NCBI RefSeq assembly: GCF_023159225.1
Contig: NC_063162.1
Location: forward strand, 93,452,880-93,516,879
Direction: 5' to 3'
Source: Perognathus longimembris pacificus
Taxonomy: Eukaryota > Chordata > Mammalia > Rodentia > Heteromyidae
DNA: 64,000 bases
In this document: piece after piece, positions 1-11,200 of the stretch
Position numbering within the stretch: the first letter of the stretch is position 1
How the letters are laid out: every line of letters starts with the position of its first letter
Made by a program: the position numbers and the translations under genes
The notes under the pieces: generated by a model
What the model was told of the DNA's origin: nothing
Seen by the model: the letters and a program-made list of their open reading frames with translations, nothing else
Database searches by the model: none

Positions 1-86
1 CTATATATGTGGTGCTGAGGAATCGAACCCAGGGCTTCATGTATATGAGGTGAGCTCTCTTGCCACTAGGCCACATTCCCAGCCCT
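1..86 (-). mobile_element. IDL-Geo SINE, partial at window edge
   Basis: The first 86 bases match the left (ID-like, tRNA-Ala-derived) monomer of the IDL-Geo SINE on the minus strand, ending in the family's terminal 'ccagccc'. The Geo right monomer and the A-tail lie outside the window. Differences from the young copies (for example 'ctgaggaatc' for 'ctggggaatc') suggest an older copy. Confidence 0.85.
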
Positions 87-1395
87 TATGCATCATATTT
101 ATTTTGAAAAATATTTAGCACTTTATAATAAAGTGTTCATTTGAACAAAGCCTTTATATTAAAACATTTTATTTCTGAGAAGTAGAATTCAAGAGAATTG
201 CATTCTGAGAGAAGGAATAGTAGAAGCATATTTTCCCAGTTCTCACACATGTTCCACATGGGCTTCTTGTGGTCCTAATGATGTTACATGGCTTCCATAA
301 TGAGAATAGAAGAAGGATGCTTCTCTATAGATAAATTAGGAGGTAAAAAGATCAATGTGATCAGCTTTCACATATTAAACCTGTAGTTTACAGCACTCAT
401 TAGAAATATCCATCAAGAGCTTAATATATGGGGGCAAGTAACTAGTGCGAGCCTAATGTGAGCTCAAAATTTGGAAGTTGTCAGTATATGGAAGCTAATT
501 GTTGCTCTAAGCAAGGATCACCCACCAAGAATTAGAGGTAGAAGCAAAAGTAACCAAAGGCAAAATCCTGAGCAACCTGCCATTTAGAAAAGAAATATAA
601 AGAAGGCTTTTCAAAGAAGAAAGTCCGACAGCTATGGAATGAAAACAAGAGAAAACCCATGAACACAGTAAAATAGGAATTGAAACTGCAACTTGGTTTG
701 GCAAATAGGAACACCTCAGTAAGAGCAAGTCAGAGGATAGAGGGAAGGAATAATTAAGTATGTTGAGAAAACAGATGGGGAAATGAAATATTAATGATTG
801 CTCCTAGACGACTGGATATAGAACAATAGAGGAGTTGTCACATGTAATGTTGAGACTTTTATTTTTAAGATAGGTGAAAATTAATCAGACTTATGTGTTG
901 TGGAGTACTAGTCAGTAAAGAGTTTTGAAAAGAGAGTTTGATAAAGATCTTTTGGATCCCAGAACATAAGAGAAAGTTTGGCTCCATTTATCATTTCCTG
1001 AGACTTGACTTAAGTCAGATATGCTTGAGAATGTGTATAAAAGGGGAACTTTGAAGTAATGCATTCTTATCATAACTATTATATCTGTTTAGTTGTGTAC
1101 AAGTTTTTATGCTAAAGAGGGAAACAGGACACATATACCTAGGTAGTGGGTCCAGTGGTTCACAGTAGCTTGGAGGAGAGTGGAAGATGGAACTGAGGGT
1201 TAAAAAATAGCTACTGAGGGACATTACCAAATATCTGAGCTTTAAGGTCACCTATTTTCATTAGAACCAAGCTTCAAAATTGGTTGCATTTGTTTTAAAA
1301 TTATTAGTATCTCTGAGAATGAGAAAATATATTGTGATCCTTGATTATGTATTCAGTGTACAGCTAGCATAAGAATTTTGGAGTGGGGGAAAAGC
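87..1395. other. No recognised feature
   Basis: AT-rich unique-looking sequence. The longest open frames are under 80 codons, lie on the minus strand and show no familiar motif. I see no repeat that I can name here. Confidence 0.5.
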
Positions 1396-1401
1396 AAGAG
1401 C

Positions 1402-2974
1402 TTTTTTTTTTTTCTCAAATTTTTATTATCAAACTGATGTACAGAGAGGTTACAGTATCATACGTTGGGCATTGGATACATTTCTTGTACTGTTTGTTGC
1501 CTTGTCACTCATGCCCCCCTCCCTCCCCCCCTTTCCCTCCCCCCCCAGGTGTTCAGTTCACTTACACCAAACAGTTTTGCAAGTATTGCTTTTGTAGTTA
1601 TTTCTCTTTTTTTTACCCTGTGTCTCTCAAATTTGGTATTCCCTTTGAATTTCCTAGTTCCAATACCAGTAAACACGGTTTCCAATATACTCAGATAAGA
1701 TTACAGAGATTGTGTAGGTACAACCATAGGAAGGTGATACAAGAACATCATCAATAATAGAAACTACACATACACATAGGACGTTGAAAGTAGTTACAAC
1801 TGTGATATATCACTTGTTTCCATAACATGGAGTTCATTTCACTTAGCATCATCTTATATGTTCCTAAGGGTATAGCTATTGGGCCTTGTGATGCTCTGCT
1901 ATGGCTTGCCTAAACCTGTACTAATTATTCCCAATAAGGGAGGCCATAGAGTCCATGTTTCTTTGGGTCTGGCTCACTTCACTTAGTATAGCTCTTTCCA
2001 AGTCCTTCCATTTCCTTACAAATGGAACAATGTCATTCTTTCTGATAGAGGCATAAAATTCCATTGTGTAAATGTACCACATTTTCCTGATCCATTCATC
2101 TATCTATGGAGGGGCATCTGGGTTGGTTCCAGCTTCTCGCTATGACAAATTGTGCTGCGATGAACATTGTTGTGCTGGTGGCATTACTGTGATTTTGTTT
2201 GTGGGCTTTTGGATAGATACCCAACAGTGGGGCTGCTGGGTCATAGGGGAGTTCTATATTGAGCCTTCTGAGGAATCTCCATACTGCTTGCCAGAGTATC
2301 TGTCTTCCAGTATTTTTACTTCATTTCTCTCTTTGCGTCCTCTTCCTTTAAAAATTACTTTCCTATAAATAACACCTACACCCTTTTCTGCTAACTCTCC
2401 AGTGTCTGTCATTTTATCAATGTTCTTTCTACTGATTCTACTCTTCTCCACATTTCCACGTCACTGAAACTAAACCAAAATCACCACCACCCCCCCAATA
2501 CACTTTATTCTCTTTACTACCTCCAACTTACCCTCCTGACTTACTGCCTGGACCTCCAGGTTCCATTGACTCCTGGTTATTGGATAGAGGGTATCCCAGC
2601 TTAATACGAGTGAATCAAAGGGGTTCATAGAGAAAGCCAGTCCTAAAAGAACTTAATATAAAAACAAGAATTGCGTATAAGGTTGTAACAGTAAATAAGT
2701 AACTACTGAATACAGGGCCCAGGATCGGATGTTATATTGAAATTGTATTCTTTAGGAACACCAAATCTAACTTTATAGACAGGTATACAAGTTATCTGTA
2801 TATAATTGTGAAATTGTAAGATTTACACAACAGTGCTTGGTAAGGGCTGCTTTGGGTCTTAAACAGTGCTCACAGGTGCTGGTAGACTGGCATTCCCAAT
2901 TCAAATGGGCAGAAGAAACACAAGAAAGATGGCAAATAATGAAGTCTTATCCCCCACTCAAAACAAGCAGGAAG
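1402..2974 (-). mobile_element. LINE-1, 5'-truncated with twin-priming inversion
   Basis: Two L1 pieces in opposite orientation make one insertion. 1402-2296 is minus strand: poly-T (A-tail), 3'UTR with its C-rich/G-rich tract (1515-1550) and the last part of ORF2. 2297-2970 is plus strand and matches the 5'UTR end and ORF1 start of the full-length element (about 24287-24960). The outer edges carry a matching 9-bp direct repeat, aagagcttt at 1396-1404 and 2975-2983, which supports a single event. Relative to the full element about 4.5 kb between the two pieces is missing. The inversion model is inference; the homology and repeat are seen. Confidence 0.8.
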
Positions 2975-2983
2975 AAGAGCTTT

Positions 2984-5300
2984 GTTTAAGAGAGGGATGG
3001 AAACGATGCCTCTCAGATGCAAGTGGAACAACGATGCCTCTCAGATGCAAGTGGAACTGGAGTTAGGAAAGAACCTTTTAAGCTGGTAGAAAAGGATGTT
3101 GTGGAGGGAGATTGATGGGTGAGATATAATCAGAGGAAGCGTCTTGGGAGTAAGGCACACGAGTGCTGTGGTCAGTCAGTTCTTGTAGTCATAGATTTTA
3201 GAGATGTAACTGTTCTCACTAGTCATGTGTTTCAACCAAATGGCACTGAAAGTTTTTGCTGTGATGGAGAAAGCATTTCATGAACCAAATCACACAAATT
3301 TATGATGAGGAAGGATTATCCTCAGAATGCTGGTTGCAGCTACACTAGGGAGGAAGATGATAATCCAAGTGTCAGAACCCTCAATGGATGCTCAGAATGA
3401 GAGTGTGTCAGCAAAGACCAATGAAGAACACGATTCACAATTGACCAACTTACATCAAATGGGGGAGCACAGAAGACTTGAAAGGGCAGAGGTTGAAACC
3501 AGGGCTGAGGAATTTGCAGAATGTGGCTTGTCAAGCCTTTTGGAAGGGTAGCTTCATCTCAAGACAGTTAAAAGGAATGCATAAAATCAGACTTCAGAGA
3601 AAGTAATTAACCGGACAGAGCACTGTACAGAGAGAGGTGGATGGTCTAGAAAAGTATATTTCCAATGGAATACAGTTTAAAATATCATGTCATTGAAGGA
3701 TGTTGGTGATAAGAAGGTAATTCAAGGGATGGAGTGTAGAAAAGTGTCACAAAGCATAAAAGAAAATAGATGGCGGGAAGCGCCTTCTTATTGACTATCT
3801 GGGAGCCATTGACAGTTACATTCTTCTTCTAAGATCTGTAGTCATTGTGCAGGTGAGGAGCCATGGTTGGTAATGACAGCTTCTGGGTTCTGATGGCCAT
3901 ATGTGCATAGTGGCTTGGGTTAGAAGGACCAGGAGTGAAACAGTTGTTTATAATGGCTTGGGATTGCCTAACATATCTGATTTTATACCTTCTGTACCTA
4001 TATTTGTGAAAAATTATTATTTAAAATTATATCTTAAACATAGAGAAAAATTCTCAGTCATCAAACAAAAATTCATTAACACTCTTTGAACAGTAAGCAT
4101 TACTTACATCATGGATTGGGTGTGCTAATAACTATTAGGAATCTAATGCTAATTACCTCTTAGTTCTGGACCCCAAAGAGCTTTTTGGAGGAAGATGTAC
4201 AAGGCATATTCCTCATATTATACTTGCTAAACTATAAATGCAGACAAAGACTTTCAAGTTAGCTTCAAAATTAAAGCGCAAAATAAAAGATTGGGGAATT
4301 ATCATTTTTACTAAAAAGAGCATTCTGTTGGTGAAGAAAGTTGAGCTTTAGATTTTTTTACTGGTAAAATAAAATGATGTTAAGGGACTAAAGCCTGAAC
4401 AAACTTTATTTTTATATGCCGAGGGAATGAATCACGTCTGTTACCATGGCTATTGAACAGTTACAGAAACCCAACCTGTTAAGATACCATCATGAAGACT
4501 GTGAATGTTCACAGGAGCACAGGAGAATCTATGGTTGGAAGACAGAGCTCCCTGCTGGCTTAGAAGATAACTGAAAATAAAGTGTGACAGAAATTATACA
4601 CTGCAAATTTTCTTTTTCCTCTTACAGCTATTCTCAGTCTCTCAGGAAATAAAACTGCAAATCTTCCACCTGCACAACATAAGGAAATTGGGGTTCTCAG
4701 GTGATTTCCTCTAAGGACTAAGTCCTTCCCCTTATCATTTACACATATGAGCACACAAGTGTCCACACACAAGCATACATGTATCCATAGATAATTATTT
4801 TTAAAATCATAATTACTTCTTCAGTCATCCCTGATTAATATCACCTAAGCCATATGTTACATAATTTACAAACTGGTTTGGAAAAATAGTTGTATAAAGG
4901 CCAGATTTATAGCTATGAATCAATGTTGAAATGAGCAGCTCTAAGTCCTGGAGGGGAGTTTCGATGAAATTTATGAACTTGATGTTGGTGCATTAAAGAT
5001 CTGAATGTTTATCTTCTTCAGTTTTGCCAGGAATTATTTTCCACTATAATATATCTCCAAATTGAGTTCCCCAAACCTTTGTACCTTCAACCACACCAAT
5101 GTTAAAATATTAGCACTAAAAGGAATTTCAAAAACATGTTATGTACCCTCTTTCAGTTTTCAGCCCTCTTACCTCCCTGTACCTATTAAGAAAGAGAGAA
5201 GGCTAGAAAAATGTAAAGTATGCTAAGGCCAGGACATGACATGTGTTCACACTGACAGTATGTGGGAAACTTTTTATATCAAAATAAGATGTAAGATGAA
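2984..5300. other. No gene seen; contains a 28-bp tandem duplication
   Basis: Unique-looking AT-rich DNA. Short open frames (up to 74 codons, e.g. around 3327-3551) are unremarkable. The only structure I see is the tandem duplication at 3002-3057. Confidence 0.5.
3002..3057. repeat. 28-bp tandem duplication
   Basis: A 28-base unit beginning 'aacgatgcctctcag' is present twice head to tail with no mismatch, at 3002-3029 and 3030-3057. It starts shortly after the right target repeat of the 1402-2974 L1. The perfect identity suggests a recent local duplication. Confidence 0.9.
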
Positions 5301-5550
5301 GCTGGGTGCCAGTGGCTCACTCCTGCCATCCTAGCTACTCAGAAGGCTGAGGTCTGAGGATCACAGAACAAAGCTAGCTTAGGTAGAAAAGTCCCAGTGA
5401 GACTCTTATCTCCACTCAGAAACTGGAAGTGGAGCTGTGGCTCAAAGTGGTAGAGTACTAGCCTTGAGCAAAGAGTCCAGGGACAGTGCCCAGGCTCTGA
5501 GTTCTAACCCCATGATTGACTACACAAATAAATAAGGAAATAAATAAAAT
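5301..5550 (+). mobile_element. B1-Geo dimeric SINE
   Basis: The left half is 7SL/B1-like ('gctgggtgccagtggctc', then 'ctagctactcagaaggctgagg'-type sequence with a gap). A linker reads 'gactcttatctcc'. The right half is Geo-like: A-box region 'gtggctcaaagtggtagagt', B-box region 'gagttctaacccc'. It ends in an A-rich (aaat)n tail. Precedent: the dimeric rodent SINE B1-dID has a B1 left and ID-derived right part. This copy is diverged and so old. Confidence 0.8.
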
Positions 5551-6197
5551 ACAATTGCTTTTGTGGTCATAAAGATGAAGTCATGGCTTATAGTACCTTG
5601 GACAGAAGAGGATAAAAGAAAACTGGCTGTTTGGGCTTAGACTGCCATTTTTGTTAAATTTGTGCCACATAAATCTCTATTGGAATGCTTTGACATTAGA
5701 GAACTTCGGTAATTGTTCTGGTGAGCAAAGTATTTGATCATCAACACCTTTTGCTGCAAAGATTTTTATTCCACAAGCCAGGAAACATTCTTGCCTTCAA
5801 AACCATGTCATATCTGAACAAATAATTTCCTTATGTCTGAAGCTGCAACCTTATATTTTTTTATGCCTTGTCATGAACTTTTAACAATTTTCCTCCTTTT
5901 GTGTCTGCTTTCTCATCACAGATATACAAATAATGCACTGGGTTCTCAAACTAGACATATTTTGCTTATTGGTCCATTATTGCTTTCAGAATCTAGCTAC
6001 TGTACATCACAATCAAGAGCTCATGAAAACCCGAGTTCTGGGAAGAGAATCCATGTGTAAAATACGTGGCTTAATGTACTATCAGGACTTGTACCTAATA
6101 TTTACAACACAGCTTTTCCCCTATTTATTTCATTGAGTAGGAAATATTTGGGTTGTCTAGCCATTAAGTTAAATATTATGTTTATAAATTCATATTC
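5551..6197. other. No recognised feature
   Basis: Unique-looking sequence between a SINE tail and the 3' end of the next L1. Overlapping frames at 5833-6136 are short and without motifs. Confidence 0.45.
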
Positions 6198-7580
6198 AAT
6201 TTCATTTTTTATTGTCAAAGTGAAGTAAAGAGGGGTTACAGTTTCATCTGTAATCCAGTGAGTACATTTCTTATCCAACTTGTTACCTCCTCCCTCAGTT
6301 TTCCCCCCACTTCTCCCCTCCCCAGTTCTCTCTCCCCACGTGAATTTTACAGTTAGTTTACACCATACCATAAAGTTTTATAAGTATTGCTGTTGCATTG
6401 GTTTGTCTTATTGATCTTTTGTCTCTTGATTTTGGTGTTCCCTTTCCCTTTCCTAATTCCAATACACATATATACAATATCCAGGATATTAAAATCAGTT
6501 GAAGTGCTATCAGAGGTAAAATCACTTGAAGGGACTATAGAAAAAGAAGAACAAAAAAAAAAAAAAAAAAGGGCACGGTTTTACACGGCATGTTGAAAGT
6601 TGTTGGGGTCCTTTGCCCCCAGTGCTCTCCTGGCCAGCGGGAGAAGCGGGGAAGCACCCCTTTTGCTGGAGGACAATCAGACAGCCTGGGAGAGTGTCAC
6701 GCATGGTCTCGCTTTTTTGGGAGGAGCCTCGGCCTTAAAACAGCAGGAAGGGGAGGGGTGTGCCTGCACCTAGCTAGGGGCTATGAGGGGTGGCCTAAGT
6801 TGTCCATCAAGGGAGGATGGCTGAAGGACCAATCCTAAGAGGCGGCCTAATTTTACGTCACAGCCCACAGGACCGCCTCGGGGTTCACCTCCAGGCGCCA
6901 TCTTGGCCACATGTGGTCCCAAGGCTGGGAGGCGGGACCAGCTAGAACCACCTTTCTGGTTCCACGTAATCACCCCACATGACCCGGGGCATGGACACCG
7001 GGGACCCCGGGGCCAGCAGGGCGTGCCCCACAGAAAGTAACTACAATAGTGATATACCACTTGTTTTTATACCTTGAAGTTCATTTTCCTTAGGATTATC
7101 TTATGTGTTCATATAGGCATAGCTCTTGAGCTATTGTGATCTTCTGCTAGGACTATCCTAGACATGTACTAATTATTCCCTATAAGGGGAACCGCAGAGT
7201 CCATGTTTCTTTGGTCTGGCTTACTTCACTTAGTATGACTTTCTCCAAGTCCTTCTATTTCCTTATGAATGGAGTGGTGTCATTCTTTCTGATAGAGGCA
7301 AAGAATTCCATTGTGTATGTGTACCACATTTACTTGATCCACTCATATCCTGAGGGGCGTCTGGATATTATGGAGATTCCTCAGAAGGCTAAACATAGAG
7401 CTCCCCTACGACCCAGCTGCTCCACTTTTGGGCATCTACCCAAAAGATTACAAGCAAGACCACACTGCAGCCACCAGCACAACGATGTTTACCATAGCAC
7501 AATTTGGCATTGCTAAAATATGGAACCAACCCAGATGACCCTCAGTAGATGAGTGGATCAAGAAAATGTGATACAAATAT
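6198..7580 (-). mobile_element. LINE-1, 5'-truncated, internally inverted, split by an LTR
   Basis: 6200-6600 and 7033-7366 are the minus-strand L1 3'UTR and ORF2 end. 7368-7578 matches the ORF2 C-terminal region in plus orientation, from the same part of L1 as the minus piece, so about 50 bases of L1 are present twice in opposite directions. Candidate target repeats are atattc (6192-6197 and 7577-7582) or atattcaa (6192-6199 and 7593-7600); the exact right end is uncertain. A solo LTR at 6601-7032 later split the element. An A-tract at 6553-6570 is probably local expansion. Confidence 0.7.
6601..7032 (+). mobile_element. Solo LTR of a class II-like endogenous retrovirus
   Basis: A 432-bp GC-rich block begins TGTTGGGG and ends CCCCACA, with the TG...CA ends of an integrase product. 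It is flanked by a perfect 6-bp target duplication, gaaagt, at 6595-6600 and 7033-7038. The flanking L1 3'UTR resumes in register on both sides, so both ends are exact. A 6-bp duplication and TGTTGGG terminus fit class II (ERVK/IAP-type) elements. A CRE-like ttacgtca (6853-6860) and a YY1-like gcgccatcttgg (6895-6906) lie inside. The strand is inferred from the shared TGTTGGGGTCC start with the LTR at 57141-57651. No internal retroviral sequence remains. Confidence 0.85.
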
Positions 7581-7600
7581 TCTGCTTTAAAAATATTCAA

Positions 7601-8441
7601 GATATTGGAAACAGAACTAGTGAATACTAGGGATCTAAAAACAAACCTGTCAGTACATACCCTTCCAGGATAACTAGCAATTTAGTGGTCAATCTGTGAA
7701 AGGGGAACTTTTAATTCTGAGAAATAAATTCATATAGAATTCTAGGTGGCAAGGCCAGAAGGATTAATAACTGGAAGAAGGCAGAATTGTAACCCATAGC
7801 CAATTCTTCAGGCTAGCTCTGATTTTAGATTCCTTGAGAAATTATAGCTAATATTCATCATCAGGTTTATATTCCTATTTATTTTCATTCTTATCAGTGA
7901 AGGAATTAAGACCATTTTGTGATACATAAGATATAATTTAAAATAAGTAAGATATACCTACAGTCAAGAGAAAGACTGAAACAAACATGAAGTTATGATT
8001 TCTAAAATTTACTCATTCATCAGCTCATTCATCCATTCACAAGTAGTAAGTATCAACCATTGGACTTGTACTCATCTAGGTGGCTATACAGTGCTATGAT
8101 CCTTCCATGGGATATATATTTCAGATGTCTGTTCTGATTGACTGGCCTTAAGGTTAATGTTTTATATACTACTTGCTAGTGCTAGGAAGGTAACTGAGAT
8201 AAAAATCTTACCTTACCTCCCACCCAAGTATATGAATAATATCAAAGTATTTCAAAATTAAATGCAGTATATTAAAGGAACAATCAACAATATAAGCAAT
8301 ATATAAAAATGTCAAGAAAACAAGTATGAGAGGCAAAAGCCTTATCAAGAAAGCCTTTGTTATATTTACAAAGATGTTTGAAATGGATGATTACCAAGTT
8401 TCCAGTGGGAAAGTAGCTCCACTACTGTACCTGAAGCATAG
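7601..8441. other. No recognised feature
   Basis: AT-rich unique-looking sequence with no open frame above 60 codons before the start of the next L1 and no named repeat. Confidence 0.45.
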
Positions 8442-8898
8442 AATGATTCTTTTCAAAAAAAAATTTATTGTCAAACTGATGTACAGAGAGGTTACAGTTT
8501 CATATGTTAGGCATTGGATACATTTCTTGTACTATTTGTTACCTCCTCCCTCATTCCCCCTCCCACCTCCGCCTTCCCCTTAGCCCCCCCATGAGTTGTT
8601 CAGTAAATTTACACCAAACAGTTTTGCAAGTATTGCTTTTGTAGTCATTTGTGTTTTTTACACCATTTCTCTCGATTTGGATATTCCCTTTCAGTTTCCT
8701 AGTTCTTATACCAGTATACACGGTTTCCAATGTACTCAGATAAGATACAGAGATAGTGCAGGTACACCACAGGAAGGTGATACAAGAATATCATCAACAA
8801 CAGAAGCTACAGTTACACGTGGCAAGTTGAAAGTAGTTACAACAGTGATATAACAGTAATTTCCATAACATGGAGTTCATTTCACTTAGCATCATCTT

Positions 8899-9108
8899 TT
8901 TTTTTTTTTTTTTTTTTGGCCAGTCCTGGGCCTTGGACTCAGGGCCCGAGCACCGTCCCTGGCTTCTTCCCGCTCAAGGCTAGCACTCTGCCACTTGAGC
9001 CACAGCGCCGCTTCTGGCCATTTTCTGTATATGTGGTGCTGGGGAATCGAACCTAGGGCCTCGTGTATCCGAGGCAGGCACTCTTGCCACTAGGCTATAT
9101 CCCCAGCC
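8899..9108 (-). mobile_element. IDL-Geo SINE, young full-length copy
   Basis: A poly-T run (to 8917) precedes 'ggccagtcctgggcc' and the whole Geo then IDL halves, ending in 'ccccagcc'. The perfect 16-bp target repeat cacttagcatcatctt is at 8883-8898 and 9109-9124. The host is the 3'UTR of the surrounding minus-strand L1, so it is younger than that L1. It is nearly identical to the copies at 9700, 18708 and 54500, which suggests one recently active subfamily. Confidence 0.95.
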
Positions 9109-9189
9109 CACTTAGCATCATCTTATGTGTTCATAAGGGTATAGCTATTGGGCTCTTGTCATACTCTGCTGTGACTTGCCTAACCTGTG

Positions 9190-9690
9190 CTAATTATTCC
9201 CTATAAGGGAGACCACAGAATCCATGTTTCTTTGGGTCTGGTTCACTTCACTTAGTATAACTTTTTCCAAGTCCTTCCATTTCCTTATGAGTGGGGCAAT
9301 GTCATTCTTTCTAATAGAGGCATAAAATTCCATTGTGTATATATACCATATTTGTCTGATCCACTCGTCTACTGAGGGGCATCTGGGTTGGTTCCAGATT
9401 CTAGCTATGACAAATTGTGCTGCGATGAACATTGCTGTGCTGGTGGCTTTAGTGTGTTCTTGTTTGTGGTCTTTTCGGTAGATGCCCAAAAGTGGGGCTC
9501 CTGGGTCATAGGAGAGCTCTATGTTTAGCCTTGTGAGGAATCTCCATACCACTTTCCAGAGTGGCTGAACAAGTTTACATTCCCACCAACAATGAAGTAG
9601 GGTTCCCTTTTGGCCACATCCCCTCCAACATTTGTTATTGTTAGTTTTCTTGATGTTGGACATTCTTACTGGGGTGAGATGGAATCTCAA
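9190..9690 (-). pseudogene. L1 ORF2 C-terminal fragment (zinc-knuckle-like region)
   Basis: A frame open for 166 codons on the minus strand matches the L1 ORF2p C-terminus. It contains the cysteine-rich motif CWRGCG...LLHCWWEC, the segment WNQPRCPS, and [14 protein letters not shown], and ends LIGNN then stop. The fragment is in the minus-strand half of the 8452-12630 L1. Upstream reading is interrupted by the SINE at 9700-9905. It cannot make a working protein; it is notable only because its frame has not decayed. Confidence 0.85.
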
Positions 9691-9699
9691 TGTTGTTTT

Positions 9700-9905
9700 T
9701 TTGGTTTTTTTTTGGCCAGTCCTGGGCCTTGGACTCAGGGCCTGAGCACTGTCCCTGGCTTCTTCCCGCTCAAGGCTAGCACTCTGCCACTTGAGCCACA
9801 GCGCCGCTTCTGGCCGTTTGCTGTATATGTGGTGCTGGGGAATCGAACCTAGGGCCTCGTGTATCCGAGGCAGGCACTCTTGCCACTAGGCTATATCCCC
9901 AGCCC
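9700..9905 (-). mobile_element. IDL-Geo SINE, young full-length copy
   Basis: Inserted in the ORF2 part of the minus-strand L1. The perfect 13-bp target repeat tcaatgttgtttt is at 9687-9699 and 9906-9918. The poly-T/G lead ('ttttttggttttttttt') shows the tail has begun to mutate. The body is almost identical to the copy at 8899-9108, only 600 bp away in the same orientation. Confidence 0.95.
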
Positions 9906-10135
9906 TCAATGTTGTTTTGATTTGCATTTCTTTTATGGCCAGTGATGTAGCGCACTTTTTCATATGTCTCTTGGCCATTCTCATTTCCTCATCAGAGAAG
10001 TCTCTTTTTAAGTCTTTAGCCCACTTGATGAGGGGGCTATTGGTTCTTTGCGGTTTTGTTTTGGAGGAATGTAAATTTTTTAGTTCTGCATATATTTTTA
10101 AGATGAGACCTTTGTCCGTTGAATAGCCAGTAATG

Positions 10136-10575
10136 AACTCCATGTTATGGAGACAATTGTTATAACACAGTTGTAACTACTTTCAACGTCCCATGTGTAT
10201 CTGTAGCTTCTATTATTGATGATGTTCTTGTATCACCTTCCTGTGGTTGTACCTACACTATCTCTGTAATCTTATCTGAGTATATTGGAAACCGTGTATA
10301 CTGGTATTGGAACTAGGAAATTAAAAGGGAATACCAAAATTGAGAGACACAGAGTAAAAAAAGACAAACAACTACGAAAGCAATACTTGCAAAACTGTTT
10401 GGTGTAAGTGAACTCAACACCTCAGGGAGGGAAAGGGTAAGGGGGAGGGGGGATGGAGGTATGAGGAACAAGGTAACAAAGGTACAAGAAATGTATCCAA
10501 TGCCTAACATATGAAACGGAAACCTCTTTGTACATCAGTTTGAAAATAAAAATTGGAAAACAAATAAAAATGAAA
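10136..10575 (+). mobile_element. 5'-truncated LINE-1 3' end nested in another L1
   Basis: This is the L1 3'UTR in plus orientation: 'aactccatgttatgg' near the start, the polypurine/G-rich tract at 10433-10462, 'gaaaataaaaattgg' and an A-rich tail. The surrounding minus-strand ORF2 resumes at about 10574. The direct repeat is short and unclear (aatga at about 10132 and 10576). With the host's own 3'UTR (8452-8880) it forms a long imperfect inverted repeat. Confidence 0.8.
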
Positions 10576-11200
10576 AATGATCTTCTCCCAATCTGTGGGC
10601 TGTTTATTTCACGAGCTATGTCCTTTGTCCTGCAGAAGCTCTGCAGTTTGATGCAGTCCCATTGGTCCACCCTTTCTTTGATTTGTAGCATTTCTGGGTC
10701 TTTGTTAAGGAAGTTCTGTCCTGTGCCTAGGAGCCCAAGTGTTTCTCCTACTCCTTCCTTTAGTGTTTTCAGGGTATCTGTTTTAATTTTGAGGTCTTTG
10801 ATCCATTTGGAATTGATTTTGGTGCAGGGTGATATATAAGGATCTATTTTTAGTTTGTTGCATATGTTGAGCCAGTTTTGCCAACACCAGTTGTTAAAGA
10901 GGCTGTCCTTTTTCCAGACTATTTTTTAAGCTCCTTTATCAAAGATTAAGTATGCATAGTTCTGTGGGTTCATTTCTGGGTCTTCAGTTCTGTTCCATTG
11001 GTCTTCAGGCCTGTTCTGGTTCAAATACCAAGCTGTTTTTATTACTATAGTTTTATAATACAGCTTGAAGTTGGGTATTGTGATTCCTCCAGCACTGTTC
11101 TTTCTGCTTAGGATTGTTTTTGCTATTCTGGGTCTTTTATTGTTCCATATGAATTTCTGGATTGCTTCCTCTATTTTATTAAAAAATGGTGCTGGGATAT

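Noticed and set aside
1383..1757. 124-codon plus frame with a Pro-rich stretch
   Set aside because: It lies in the reverse complement of the L1 3'UTR; the prolines come from the C-rich tract.
6553..6570. Poly(A) run of 18 as a sign of another retroinsertion
   Set aside because: L1 3'UTR sequence continues in register on both sides and there is no insert or target repeat, so it is an A-tract expansion.
11181..11200. Apparent non-L1 filler at the inversion junction
   Set aside because: The bases align with the reverse complement of ORF2 near 28498-28517 with substitutions, so the junction is direct.
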